Below, piece by piece: positions 17,736 to 26,473 of a DNA stretch of 64,000 nucleotides. Source of the DNA: Spirochaetia bacterium (GTDB lineage Bacteria; Spirochaetota; Spirochaetia; Sphaerochaetales; Sphaerochaetaceae); contig JAKVOU010000001.1 of NCBI GenBank assembly GCA_022482625.1, forward strand, positions 3,086,784-3,150,783, given 5' to 3'. Below the pieces are notes generated by a model. The model was not told the DNA's origin, did no database searches, and worked only from the letters and a program-made list of their open reading frames with translations. Positions within the stretch are counted from its first letter, which is position 1, and each line of letters begins with the position of its first letter. The translations under genes and the position numbers were made by a program.

Positions 17736-18734
17736 ATGAAAGATATCCGACATGCTTATTCATTCCAAGAATTGTATTCATTCTTTTTCGAGGACTTGTA
17801 CGGTAATTCTATATGTTCAAGTTATGCAATGCGCCTTGTTGATGGAACAGGACGTATGGAACGTTACCGTATCCTGGATGGAATAGACCTGATATACAAT
17901 GATTTTGCTACTGACGTTCCCATGCATGGATCGGGTTGTGATACCGACTTGATGGAGATCAATCATTGTGTCGAAGGTTCTTTTTCCTGTACGTTCGATG
18001 ATGGTAGCATTCTTCATATGGGAGAAGGGGACCTTGCCGTCAATTCCTTGTCACATAGGATTTCTTCATCACGTTTTCCGTTGGGCAGGTACAAAGGAAT
18101 CTGCCTGGTGATACATCCCCGGGAAGCCGCACGGAGCATGGAGCGTTTCCCTTCCGAAATTACTGTTGATATTCCTTTGCTTGCACGGCGGTTCAGGGAA
18201 GAAGCTGCCTGTCTGCAGATACATGCGGTTGCTGAGGTGCAGCATATTTTTTCAGACCTTTATCTGCATTCTCCCGTCAAATACAGAAGCCTGTTCATAC
18301 TGAAGTTGCTGGAATTGTTTCTATATGTTTCCCGAGCCATAAACGAGAATAGCAGGGAGCAGCCGCAGAAGCCAAATATTTCTTCCAGGCAACTGGAGAC
18401 TATTCGCGCTGTTGAAGCTTTCTTGGTTGCCGAACACGAACGCAAGGTGCCTGTATGTGAACTATGCGACCGATTTGGTATCGGAATGTCTACTTTGAAG
18501 AAAAGGTTCAAAGGTGTGTATGGGTGTCCTGTTGCGACTTATCACAAAGTCCTGCGGATGCAGGAGGCAGCTCGGCTACTGCGCCAGAGTGACAATAGCA
18601 TTATGATGATTGCTGGTCTTGTCGGCTATGAAAACCCAAGCAAGTTTGCCGCTGCTTTCAAGGCTTTGATGGGAGTATCTCCAACACAATATAGAAATAA
18701 CCGTTCAGATCAGCAAAAAGGCCATTTGGAGTAG
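17736..18734 (+). CDS. AraC-family regulator, probable controller of the downstream ABC pair
   Basis: This 332-residue protein has an N-terminal sensor half (HGSGCDTDLMEINHCVEG) and a C-terminal AraC DNA-binding domain at about 225-325. The first helix-turn-helix is LCDRFGIGMSTLKKRFKGVY and the second covers AGLVGYENPSKFAAAFK. This type is related to YbtA/PchR-like regulators, which sense siderophores and sit beside paired ABC half-transporters, as here. The ATG directly follows the palindrome and lies 10 bases after the -10. There is no ribosome site, so the mRNA would have almost no leader. Iron or siderophore as ligand is an inference from context. Confidence 0.85.
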   Translation: MKDIRHAYSFQELYSFFFEDLYGNSICSSYAMRLVDGTGRMERYRILDGIDLIYNDFATDVPMHGSGCDTDLMEINHCVEGSFSCTFDDGSILHMGEGDLAVNSLSHRISSSRFPLGRYKGICLVIHPREAARSMERFPSEITVDIPLLARRFREEAACLQIHAVAEVQHIFSDLYLHSPVKYRSLFILKLLELFLYVSRAINENSREQPQKPNISSRQLETIRAVEAFLVAEHERKVPVCELCDRFGIGMSTLKKRFKGVYGCPVATYHKVLRMQEAARLLRQSDNSIMMIAGLVGYENPSKFAAAFKALMGVSPTQYRNNRSDQQKGHLE

Positions 18735-18759
18735 AAAAGGAAAAACCTGCCATGTATTA

Positions 18760-18779
18760 TTGTTAGCAACTATTAACAA
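18760..18779 (+). promoter_or_regulatory. Second copy of the TTGTTA-N8-TAACAA palindrome
   Basis: TTGTTA (18760-18765), 8 bases, then TAACAA (18774-18779). The first ten bases TTGTTAGCAA are identical to the reverse complement of the site at 17716-17735. It lies between a possible -10 (TATTAT, 18755-18760, no -35) and the ribosome site of the ABC operon, consistent with direct control by the AraC protein. Confidence 0.6.
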
Positions 18780-18798
18780 TACTGCAAGGAGGTTGTAC

Positions 18799-20601
18799 AT
18801 GCAGAAACAGGAAAAAAACGGCATTTCCCGATTGTTGCAGTTTGCGGGGCACCAGGCTCCGTTGGTACTTGTTTCGATGGTATTTTCTGCCGTCAGTGCC
18901 TTGCTGAATCTAGTCCCGTTCGTATGTGTTTATCTTGTCGTGGAACAAGTTCTGCAGTCCTTTTCCACCGGCGTTCTTGATACAGCATTGCTTCAGACCT
19001 ATGGTATCTATGCAGTCGTTGCGGCAGGAAGCGGTTTCTTGATGTATGGATTTGGCTTACTTTTTTCTCATTATGCTGCTTTTTGTACGGCAAGAAATAT
19101 GAGAAGTCAAGTCATGCACCATATCGTCTGTTTGCCTATGGGTTTCTATACTGGTACTACCAGTGGACGGTTGCGTAAGATCATTGATGAGAATACCCAG
19201 CAGACAGAGACGTTTTTGGCTCATCAGATACCTGATAGCATAGGAGCTTTCATTACTCCTGTTGCCTTGATGGTTCTGCTTCTGTTTTTTGACTGGAGAC
19301 TTGGTATCGCAAGTCTGATTCCTTTGTTGTTCGGCTTTGTAATCTTTGCAAGGATGATGAAAATTGAATCCAATACGTTTCTCCGGAAATACCAGGATTC
19401 CCTTGAGGACATGAACCGTGAGGCTGTTGAGTATGTGCGCGGTATCTCCGTGGTCAAGGTCTTCGGCCAGACTGTCCGTTCTTTCAAAAGTTTTCATAAG
19501 GCAATCATGGATTATAAGGATTATGTCATTGCCTATACATTGTCTTGGCAGAAACCCATGACGTATTTCAATGTTGCCGTAAATGCGACTTTTTATCTGT
19601 TGATTCCTTGCGGGATAATTTTTGCAAGGAACGGTGCAGACTTGCAGGCCGTCCTTAGCTTGATTTTCTATCTTATCCTTACACCTGCCTGTGCAGGTTT
19701 CTTGATGAAGGTCATGTATATGTCATCATATAAGATGATGACTGCTGAAGCCATCGCCAGGATTGATGAGTTGCTTGCCGAACGGCCATTGCCTGAGCCC
19801 AAGGCACCAATCAACCCGCAAGGAGCCTCCGTGGTCTTTGACCACGTCAGTTTTTCTTATCCTGGAACTGGAAAGAAAGTTTTGTCTGATGTGTCATTTT
19901 CTGTTCAGGAGGGTTGCACCCTGGCTTTGGTTGGGCCTTCAGGAGGCGGCAAGACTACCATTGCTTCTCTTATTCCCCGGTTCTGGGATGTCGATGCCGG
20001 TAGTGTTCTTGTCGGAGGCGTAGATATCAAGCAAGTTGCCAGTGAGACTTTGATGCAGCAACTTTCCTTTGTTTTTCAGGATTCAGGACTAATCAAGGGA
20101 TCGGTTGCAGACAACATCCGACTTTCCCGTCCGAATGCTAATCTACAGGAAGTCATTGCTGCTGCCCATGCTGCACAATGTGATGAACTTATCATGAGGT
20201 TGCATGACGGTCTTGATACTGTAATCGGTGAAAAAGGAATATATCTTTCCGGTGGAGAGCAGCAGCGGGTAATCCTTGCACGTGCCATACTCAAGAATGC
20301 CCCGATTATCATCCTTGATGAGGCAACGGCCTTTGCCGATCCTGAGAACGAGTACCTGATTCAAAAAGCCTTTGAGAAGCTTACAAAGGGAAAAACTGTC
20401 ATCATGATTGCCCATCGCCTTACTACGGTACGTCATGCGGACGAGATCCTTGTGGTCGACGACGGAAAAATCTGTGAACATGGATCCCATGACCAACTGG
20501 TTGCGGCGGCAGGACGGTATGCCTCGATGTGGCAGTCATACAAGAAGGCTGCTGACTGGAATCTCAAGGAAGAGATACATGTGGACAGGAGGAATGCGTG
20601 A
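18799..20601 (+). CDS. ABC transporter, fused permease/ATPase (first of pair)
   Basis: This 600-residue half-transporter has six membrane segments in residues about 25-320 and a C-terminal nucleotide-binding domain. The Walker A is GPSGGGKTT, the signature LSGGEQQR, the Walker B IIILDEATA, followed by the switch His in MIAHRLTTV. It forms a heterodimer with the next gene product. Tandem exporter-fold ABC proteins under a YbtA-like AraC regulator are known from yersiniabactin-type iron import (YbtP/YbtQ), but most relatives export drugs or peptides, so direction and substrate are open. The start is the ATG at 18799, with AAGGAGG 6 bases upstream; an upstream TTG at 18760 lies inside the palindrome and is rejected. 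Confidence 0.9.
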   Translation: MQKQEKNGISRLLQFAGHQAPLVLVSMVFSAVSALLNLVPFVCVYLVVEQVLQSFSTGVLDTALLQTYGIYAVVAAGSGFLMYGFGLLFSHYAAFCTARNMRSQVMHHIVCLPMGFYTGTTSGRLRKIIDENTQQTETFLAHQIPDSIGAFITPVALMVLLLFFDWRLGIASLIPLLFGFVIFARMMKIESNTFLRKYQDSLEDMNREAVEYVRGISVVKVFGQTVRSFKSFHKAIMDYKDYVIAYTLSWQKPMTYFNVAVNATFYLLIPCGIIFARNGADLQAVLSLIFYLILTPACAGFLMKVMYMSSYKMMTAEAIARIDELLAERPLPEPKAPINPQGASVVFDHVSFSYPGTGKKVLSDVSFSVQEGCTLALVGPSGGGKTTIASLIPRFWDVDAGSVLVGGVDIKQVASETLMQQLSFVFQDSGLIKGSVADNIRLSRPNANLQEVIAAAHAAQCDELIMRLHDGLDTVIGEKGIYLSGGEQQRVILARAILKNAPIIILDEATAFADPENEYLIQKAFEKLTKGKTVIMIAHRLTTVRHADEILVVDDGKICEHGSHDQLVAAAGRYASMWQSYKKAADWNLKEEIHVDRRNA

Positions 20602-22328
20602 TGCTTCAGAAACAATTTGCACTCAGTGATGCGGGAATCCGATCCTTGCATCAGGGAATTGTATGGAACACGCTGTCAAATTTGGCATTGATGTTTCCTG
20701 CAGGGCTTTCAATCGGAGTCATTCAGATGCTCCTGGCACCATATCTCGGTATTGCCATGCCAAAGTTAAGTCTGGCCTTGGTTCTCTTGGTAGAGACAGC
20801 CATTCTGTTTTTGCTTTATTTCTTTAATTACAAAGAATACGGAGCTACCTATGTGGCAGCTTATGAGGAAAGTGCAACACGGCGGATTACACTTGCCGAG
20901 AAACTACGAAAACTACCCCTTTCGTTTTTCGGGAACCGAGATTTGAGTGACTTGACTACTACGATGATGGGAGATTGCACAGCTTTGGAGCACACTTTTT
21001 CCCATGCTGTACCCCAGCTTTTTGGCGCTGTGGTTTCAATCATTGTCGTTGCTATATTACTCTTTCTCTTTGATTGGCGCATGAGTCTGGCGCTGTTTGT
21101 CCCGCTTCCTGTTTCACTGTCTGTCGTCATCGGCAGCAAACGTCTTCAGGATCATTTCGGAAACAAAAAAATCAAAGCCGGACTTGCGGCTGCAGACGGT
21201 ATCCAAGAGTGTCTTGAACGTATAAAGGACCTGAAATCCTGCGGCAGGGAAGAAGCCTATCTTGACGGTCTTGATACAAAGTTCAATGCAACGGTTCATG
21301 CATCCCTTATTGCCGAGACCGTAGGAGGTCTGTTGGTTGCTTCTGCAACCATCATCCTCAAGTTTGGTTTTGCGCTTGTCATCCTGACTGGAGCAACCTT
21401 GTTCGGCAATGGTTCCGTTGACTTCATGACTTATTTGATTTTCTTGATAGTTGCAGCAAGGATCTATGATCCTTTGGTGACGGTCATGATGCAGATTGCC
21501 GAATTGTTCTCTGCACAGCTGCAGATCCGGCGCACTAAAGAACTTGAAGAACATCCAGTCCAGAAAGGCCGTGATACCTGTAGCCCGAAGGGATATGATA
21601 TCGTGTTCAATCATGTTACTTTTGCCTATAATCATGAGAGAGTCTTGGATGATGTATCCTTTGTAGCCCGACAGGGTGAAGTGACCGCATTGATCGGTCC
21701 CTCAGGCAGCGGAAAGAGCACGGCTGCAAAGCTTGCTGCCCGTTTCTGGGATCCTTTGTCAGGGGAGATTGCTCTCGGTGGTGAAAAGGTGACACAAATA
21801 GAACCTGAAGCGCTGCTCAGGCATTTCTCTATCGTTTTCCAGGATGTCGTCCTGTTCAACGGTACAATCATGGAAAATATCAGGATCGGTAGACGGGATG
21901 CCAGTGATAAGGAAGTGCGGCGTGCTGCAGCACTGGCAGAGTGTGGGTTCATTGAGCGGTTTTTGAGTAGATACGATACGGTCATAGGAGAAAACGGAGC
22001 AACTTTGTCAGGAGGAGAACGCCAGCGCATTTCAATTGCCCGTGCCCTTCTGAAGGATGCTCCTGTTATTTTGCTTGATGAAGCGACGGCTTCCCTTGAT
22101 GTAGAAAATGAAACGCAGATTCAAAAAGCGCTTTCGACCCTGATCAAAAACAAGACGGTCCTGGTGATTGCCCATAGGCTGCGGACTGTCGAGGATGTTG
22201 ATCATATTGTAGTCCTGGAACATGGTGAAGTCGTGGAAGACGGTACACCGTCCGCTCTCCGGAACCACAAAGGACTGTATGCACGTTTGCTGTCTTTGCA
22301 GCAACGTGCAGAAGCTTGGACTTTGTAA
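20601..22328 (+). CDS. ABC transporter, fused permease/ATPase (second of pair)
   Basis: This 575-residue partner of the preceding gene has the same layout: six membrane segments and then an ATPase domain. It shows GPSGSGKST (Walker A), LSGGERQR (signature), VILLDEATAS (Walker B) and VIAHRL. The ATG at 20601 overlaps the upstream stop by one base (TGATG) and has AGGAGG 8 bases upstream; a GTG at 20598 is possible. Both ATP sites of the heterodimer look intact from the motifs. The operon ends with a strong terminator at 22359-22395. Confidence 0.9.
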   Translation: MLQKQFALSDAGIRSLHQGIVWNTLSNLALMFPAGLSIGVIQMLLAPYLGIAMPKLSLALVLLVETAILFLLYFFNYKEYGATYVAAYEESATRRITLAEKLRKLPLSFFGNRDLSDLTTTMMGDCTALEHTFSHAVPQLFGAVVSIIVVAILLFLFDWRMSLALFVPLPVSLSVVIGSKRLQDHFGNKKIKAGLAAADGIQECLERIKDLKSCGREEAYLDGLDTKFNATVHASLIAETVGGLLVASATIILKFGFALVILTGATLFGNGSVDFMTYLIFLIVAARIYDPLVTVMMQIAELFSAQLQIRRTKELEEHPVQKGRDTCSPKGYDIVFNHVTFAYNHERVLDDVSFVARQGEVTALIGPSGSGKSTAAKLAARFWDPLSGEIALGGEKVTQIEPEALLRHFSIVFQDVVLFNGTIMENIRIGRRDASDKEVRRAAALAECGFIERFLSRYDTVIGENGATLSGGERQRISIARALLKDAPVILLDEATASLDVENETQIQKALSTLIKNKTVLVIAHRLRTVEDVDHIVVLEHGEVVEDGTPSALRNHKGLYARLLSLQQRAEAWTL

Positions 22329-22358
22329 TCCAATCACTTCTTTTCCTTGATTTTTGTT

Positions 22359-22395
22359 TCGGCCATGGTTTTTCGACACCGTGGCCGATTTTCTT
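22359..22395 (+). terminator. Terminator of the ABC transporter operon
   Basis: A 10-bp stem (TCGGCCATGG with CCGTGGCCGA, one G-T pair) and a 10-base loop are followed by TTTTCTT, 31 bases past the stop. Confidence 0.85.
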
Positions 22396-22514
22396 GAACT
22401 TGTCAGAGAGATTCTTATAACGGTATATAATATGGTGTTACCTTGCTGCTGATTGTATACGATGCGATATGACCATTGGCTAAACAAAGAATTCGGAAGA
22501 CCATGTGTTGTCTG

Positions 22515-22958
22515 TCAAAAGAAGAAGGGGAAAAGCATCCTTGTTTCCTTGCAATAGGAAACGTAGGCATTGCCGAACTGGTTTTTCATGGTTTTTTCCT
22601 CGAATGCGATACAATGCCCATAAGCCAGGATGACCAAGCCGATCACGACCAGAAGGCCGAGTAGGCTTCCGATGTCCATACATGCTATGCCTATCCAAGA
22701 AAGAACGGCTTTGAGCGATGAATCCTTGACCAGCAGCAAGGGAAATATTCCAGGTATGAAAAAGAGAAGGAAACAGCTGATGGCATTTGTAGTTATGACA
22801 GTATAAATTGATTTGTCATCGACATTAGTTGATTTTTTTCAATTATGCTTTGTTGTTGTCTTTATAAGCAATTCTGCGGCAAGCCAAATGACAAAACTTA
22901 TATTGAAGTACAGTGCTTGGGCTGTGCCAGCAAACCATTGTGGACCAAGTAAGTACAT
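22515..22958 (-). pseudogene. Decayed isoprenylcysteine-carboxylmethyltransferase-like membrane protein
   Basis: Reading from the ATG at 22958, a hydrophobic N-terminus (MYLLGPQWFAGTAQALYF...) runs 39 codons to an in-frame TGA at 22841-22839. It then continues in the same frame for 107 codons to a natural end. The C-terminal part carries the family pattern FEEKTMKNQFGNAYVSYCKE. The usual RHPxYxG motif is missing from this frame, but RHSMYGH is readable in another frame at the right place, implying two small compensating indels. One stop and two shifts in one short gene argue for decay, not sequencing error. Enzymes of this family methylate lipids or prenylated groups at membranes. It sits between the ABC operon and the tRNA with no partner. 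Confidence 0.55.
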
Positions 22959-23141
22959 GATTTTATTTTCCTTATGTCGATAGTATGCTTATTCTCTGGC
23001 AACGGATTAGAAATGATAATCTGTGAATATGACATTTGATACAAAGTTGATAAAAAAAGAAGCTAGCTAGTGCTTCCTGTTTGTTTTTTGTCTGATTCTC
23101 CAGAGATAACCAGCAGTCCTTATCGGACTATTCTATAAGTT

Positions 23142-23215
23142 TGGGCCCAGTAGGACTTGAACCTACGACCCACGGATTATGAGTCCGATGCTCTAACCAA
23201 CTGAGCTATGGGCCC
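23142..23215 (-). tRNA. tRNA with CAU anticodon (Met elongator or Ile2)
   Basis: A 74-base tRNA on the minus strand. The acceptor stem GGGCCCA/TGGGCCC is perfect, the D-arm reads AGCTCAGTTGGTTAGAGC, the anticodon CAT is at 23181-23179, and the T-arm reads GTAGGTTCAAGTCCTAC. The 3' CCA is not encoded. CAU is used by elongator tRNA-Met and by tRNA-Ile2, whose C is modified to lysidine. The T-arm resembles known Ile2 tRNAs, but identity cannot be fixed from this alone. Confidence 0.93.
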
Positions 23216-23273
23216 GGCAGGAGGGATTTTCACCTATCTCCGACCATTGTTTGTTGCTCGCGCAACGCCCGTA

Positions 23274-23302
23274 TTTGTATCTTATTTCAGCAAAAGTGTC
23301 AA
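23274..23302 (-). promoter_or_regulatory. tRNA gene promoter
   Basis: On the minus strand a perfect TTGACA (23302-23297), 17 bases, then TACAAA (23279-23274), pointing at the tRNA about 60 bases downstream. Confidence 0.6.
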
Positions 23303-23629
23303 CTGGCTTCAGTAATGATTGCCATAGTTGTTGTATCAGGTATAAATGTCGGGATGTACTCTGTAGCTTGGCATGGAATATTATCTTGTATTCTTAGACA
23401 TACGCTGACCTACAGGCAGCTGATACATATAGGAAAAGTTTGAGTATTTACTGCAACGATATGCTTTCGATAAATCAATAAGAAATGTTCATTTTCTTTG
23501 AATTCTGAAGAGCTGATCAAAAATATTCTTCCTTTACAGGGTGTTCTATGCTACTATTACACATATATTGCTGTTTATGTTTTCTTGATTCTGTAGAAAT
23601 AGGACCGAATGTGGTCCAGGAGAATACCC
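23303..23629. other. Intergenic stretch without recognisable gene
   Basis: About 330 bases between the tRNA promoter and the outer-membrane protein gene. Short frames here show no family pattern. The stretch should hold the promoter of the 23630 gene, but no convincing -35/-10 pair stands out. An AGGAG ribosome site at 23618-23622 fixes the next start. Confidence 0.4.
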
Positions 23630-24682
23630 ATGAAGAAAGTCATTCCGATGTTGCTGGTTGCAATGTTTTGTACAATCATTCCCGTATCTGCATCCGACGT
23701 ACATTTTGTATTTGGAAGCGGTTCTTTATGGTATCTCAATGCAGGAGGAGGTTACAAAGGCTTTACTGCAATAAAAGGCAATACGACGGATTTTCAAGCA
23801 TTGCTTGGCTTGGGGTATATTTCCAGGGATCTCTGGCAGAATAGCTCAGGGGGAGGACTTGCCGATTCCAGTATTGAAAATGAATATCTTAGAGCTGATC
23901 TGACACTGAAGGCCAAGCAGGGATTCTTCAATGATGATTTGACCTGCTATGCAGGGGCAACCAGTGAATTTGATTATCATCTTTCCGGCCTCCAGCCTGA
24001 TTCTTCCGTCTATCCAGATCTGAATGACACCACGCAGCTTGCCCAGACCCTTTTTGCGGGAGCCCTGTACGACCGTATGGATGACAAAGGTTTCGTGCAG
24101 AACGGGTACAGCATCGAATTGAAAGGCAGTGCAGGTCCCAGTTTGCTTAATGAAGCATCATCTTTTGTAAGTTTCCATGCGGAAGCCAGAGGTGCAAAGA
24201 CACTGTTTTATATTCCTACGACAAGAGGAAAGGAGAATCTTTTTTCGATAGTTCTTGTTGACCGAGCCATGCTTGACTATACCAAGGGTGACAAGGTTCC
24301 GCTTTCTTTCCAGAAGCATATTTCATTGGGGTCCAACGTGCGAGGATATGCATCCTATTCCTACAATACAGAATTCACTGCAGTGAACAATTTTGATATC
24401 AGATTCAGTACCTATGAATTTGATTCCTTGCCTTTTTCTTTGCTTGCTTTTCCCCGGGTCGTCATTTTCTTTGATGTCGGATATGCGGGCGGCAATTACC
24501 TGAACAGTGATGTGTCCTGTACTGACAATATACTTGCTTCGACAGGTATCCAGATGACAGTTTCCGTCAATGATTTCATCGATCTTGGTTATCAGATGGC
24601 TTATCTGCTTGTCGATGCAGATTATGCAGGTGGGAGTGACACCCATCTCACAGGAGAATTTCTGCTGAGGCTTGCATTCTGA
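23630..24682 (+). CDS. Outer-membrane beta-barrel protein, surface-antigen-like
   Basis: This 350-residue protein begins with a signal peptide (MKKVIPMLLVAMFCTIIPVSASD, cleavage near VSA). The rest alternates polar and aromatic residues in about a dozen possible beta strands and ends with Phe (LLRLAF), a common outer-membrane insertion signal. A segment SNVRGYASYSYN resembles the vRGY motif of BamA/Omp85 C-terminal barrels, but no POTRA domains precede it. A small Omp85-like or spirochaete-specific barrel is possible. Its function is unknown. The ATG at 23630 has AGGAG 7 bases upstream; an in-frame ATG at 23609 would lack a site. It is a single gene, 90 bases before lysS. Confidence 0.65.
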   Translation: MKKVIPMLLVAMFCTIIPVSASDVHFVFGSGSLWYLNAGGGYKGFTAIKGNTTDFQALLGLGYISRDLWQNSSGGGLADSSIENEYLRADLTLKAKQGFFNDDLTCYAGATSEFDYHLSGLQPDSSVYPDLNDTTQLAQTLFAGALYDRMDDKGFVQNGYSIELKGSAGPSLLNEASSFVSFHAEARGAKTLFYIPTTRGKENLFSIVLVDRAMLDYTKGDKVPLSFQKHISLGSNVRGYASYSYNTEFTAVNNFDIRFSTYEFDSLPFSLLAFPRVVIFFDVGYAGGNYLNSDVSCTDNILASTGIQMTVSVNDFIDLGYQMAYLLVDADYAGGSDTHLTGEFLLRLAF

Positions 24683-24735
24683 ATACCAACGGAAAAGAAG
24701 ATTTTTCTTTTGGAAGCGGATGACTTTCCTGTCGG

Positions 24736-24764
24736 TTGAAACGTAGATACAACTTGTATATAAT
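24736..24764 (+). promoter_or_regulatory. lysS promoter, 8 bases before the ATG
   Basis: TTGAAA (24736-24741), 17 bases, perfect TATAAT (24759-24764). Transcription would begin about 24771, one or two bases before the ATG at 24773, and there is no Shine-Dalgarno. This is the clearest leaderless-transcript arrangement in the window. Confidence 0.75.
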
Positions 24765-24772
24765 CAGCAGCT

Positions 24773-26353
24773 ATGAGTGAAAAGAAAATTGCATCTGTAC
24801 ACTGGGCAGATATCTACGCTGATAAGATTATCCGTGAAAAGGGTGAGAAGGATTGTTATACCTGTGCGAGCGGCATTACGCCTTCAGGTACCGTACATAT
24901 CGGAAATTTCAGAGAAATTATTTCAGTTGAACTGGTTGCCAGAGCTTTGCATGACAAGGGGAAGAAGGTAAGGTTCATCTATAGCTGGGATGACTATGAT
25001 GTATTTAGAAAGGTCCCCAAGGATATGCCGGAACAGGAATTGCTCCAGAGCTATCTGAGAAAGCCGATAACTTTTGTCCCTGATACGCTCGGCAGGGCTG
25101 AAAACTATGCCAGGGGAAATGAACTGGATGTAGAAAAAATACTGCCGGAAGTCGGTGTCAAGCCTGAGTTCCTTTATCAGGCAGAACGATATAGAAGCAG
25201 CCTCTATGCTGATGGCATACGGAAGGCCCTGTCACACAGGGAAGAAATCCGCACGATACTGAATGAGTTCAGGACCACCCCGTTACCTGATGACTGGTGG
25301 CCGATTTCCATTTTTTCATCTTTTACAGGCAAAGATACGACTACTGTACTTGGCTGGGATGGAGAATGGAAGGTTACCTACCGTGATGATGAGACAAATC
25401 AGGAAGAAACGATTGACCTTCGGACTACACCCAATACAAAACTTCCTTGGAGAGTTGATTGGCCGATGCGATGGGCTCGTGAGGATGTTGATTTTGAACC
25501 TGCAGGAAAGGACCATCATAGTGAAGGTGGTTCCTTCGATACCAGCAGAAGGGTAGTCGAACTTTTCGGTGGAAAAGCTCCGGTTTCATTCCAATATGAT
25601 TTCATCTCAGTGAAGGGTAGGGGTGGCAAGATGTCATCCTCAAAGGGTGGCGTGATCAGCCTCTACGATGTGCTTGAAATCTATACACCTGAAATATGCA
25701 GATACCTGTTCGTCGGTACGCGGCCCAATGCGGAATTTGCCATTTCCTTTGACCTTGACGTACTCAAGATCTATGAGGACTATGACAACTGTGAACGGAT
25801 ATATTTCGGTCTGACCAAAGTCAATGACAAAAAGAAAGCAAAGAATGACAGGATCTTTGAACTAAGCCAGGTCCATGATATTCCTACTGAACCTTCCTAT
25901 CAGATTCCTTTCAGACATCTGTGCAACCTGTTGCAGATACATGAAGGTAATATCGATTCAGTATTTGCTTCACTTCCAGATCTGAAGGATTGCCAGGTTG
26001 AGAGACTTCGCAGGAAATGTTCCTGTGCCTGGAATTGGATTACTACTTTTGCACCGGAAGATTTCCGTTTCTCCCTTGCTGCGGCTGACAGCCAGCCTGT
26101 AGATGTGTCTGATGCAGAACGTGTTGCCATCAGATCTTTGGCGGCAACGGTGGACAAGATGGATGCTTATGCCAATGACAAGGAGTTTACCCAGGCGATA
26201 TATGACTGTGCCACTGACAACGGTCTCGAACCAGCTACGTTCTTCAGAATTGTATATCTTGCCTTGATACACAAGGAAAGGGGCCCTAAGCTTGCTTCGT
26301 TTATCCAGACCTGCGGTAAAGAGAAAATCCTGCCGATACTTGCAAGATATTAA
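24773..26353 (+). CDS. lysS: Lysyl-tRNA synthetase, class I
   Basis: This 526-residue enzyme charges tRNA-Lys with lysine. It is the class I form, with the HIGH-like motif as VHIGNF near residue 42 and the KMSKS-like motif KMSSSKGG near 290. A helical anticodon-binding region follows. Most bacteria use an unrelated class II enzyme; the class I form is found in archaea, spirochaetes and some alphaproteobacteria. It is one of the better clues to the organism. The promoter is strong and lies directly before the ATG. A terminator follows at 26379. Confidence 0.95.
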   Translation: MSEKKIASVHWADIYADKIIREKGEKDCYTCASGITPSGTVHIGNFREIISVELVARALHDKGKKVRFIYSWDDYDVFRKVPKDMPEQELLQSYLRKPITFVPDTLGRAENYARGNELDVEKILPEVGVKPEFLYQAERYRSSLYADGIRKALSHREEIRTILNEFRTTPLPDDWWPISIFSSFTGKDTTTVLGWDGEWKVTYRDDETNQEETIDLRTTPNTKLPWRVDWPMRWAREDVDFEPAGKDHHSEGGSFDTSRRVVELFGGKAPVSFQYDFISVKGRGGKMSSSKGGVISLYDVLEIYTPEICRYLFVGTRPNAEFAISFDLDVLKIYEDYDNCERIYFGLTKVNDKKKAKNDRIFELSQVHDIPTEPSYQIPFRHLCNLLQIHEGNIDSVFASLPDLKDCQVERLRRKCSCAWNWITTFAPEDFRFSLAAADSQPVDVSDAERVAIRSLAATVDKMDAYANDKEFTQAIYDCATDNGLEPATFFRIVYLALIHKERGPKLASFIQTCGKEKILPILARY

Positions 26354-26378
26354 ATTCTTTTGCTTGATGGAAATGAAA

Positions 26379-26412
26379 GGGAAGAGGTCCTCGGTATCTC
26401 TTCCTTTTTTGC
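26379..26412 (+). terminator. lysS terminator
   Basis: A 7-bp stem GGAAGAG (26380-26386)/CTCTTCC (26398-26404) with an 11-base loop is followed by TTTTTT. Confidence 0.8.
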
Positions 26413-26473
26413 CTTTTTGCTATTTTGTAAGTATCTTGTAGATATTCTGAAATAATTATGACGGAGTTTAGCG

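Noticed and set aside
18760-18798. TTG start at 18760 for the first ABC transporter
   Set aside because: It falls inside the palindrome and has no ribosome site; AAGGAGG 6 bases before the ATG at 18799 decides the start.
22480-22698. A 72-residue minus-strand frame beginning near RHSMYGH
   Set aside because: It is not a gene of its own. It is the alternative frame that preserves one motif of the decayed ICMT-like gene.
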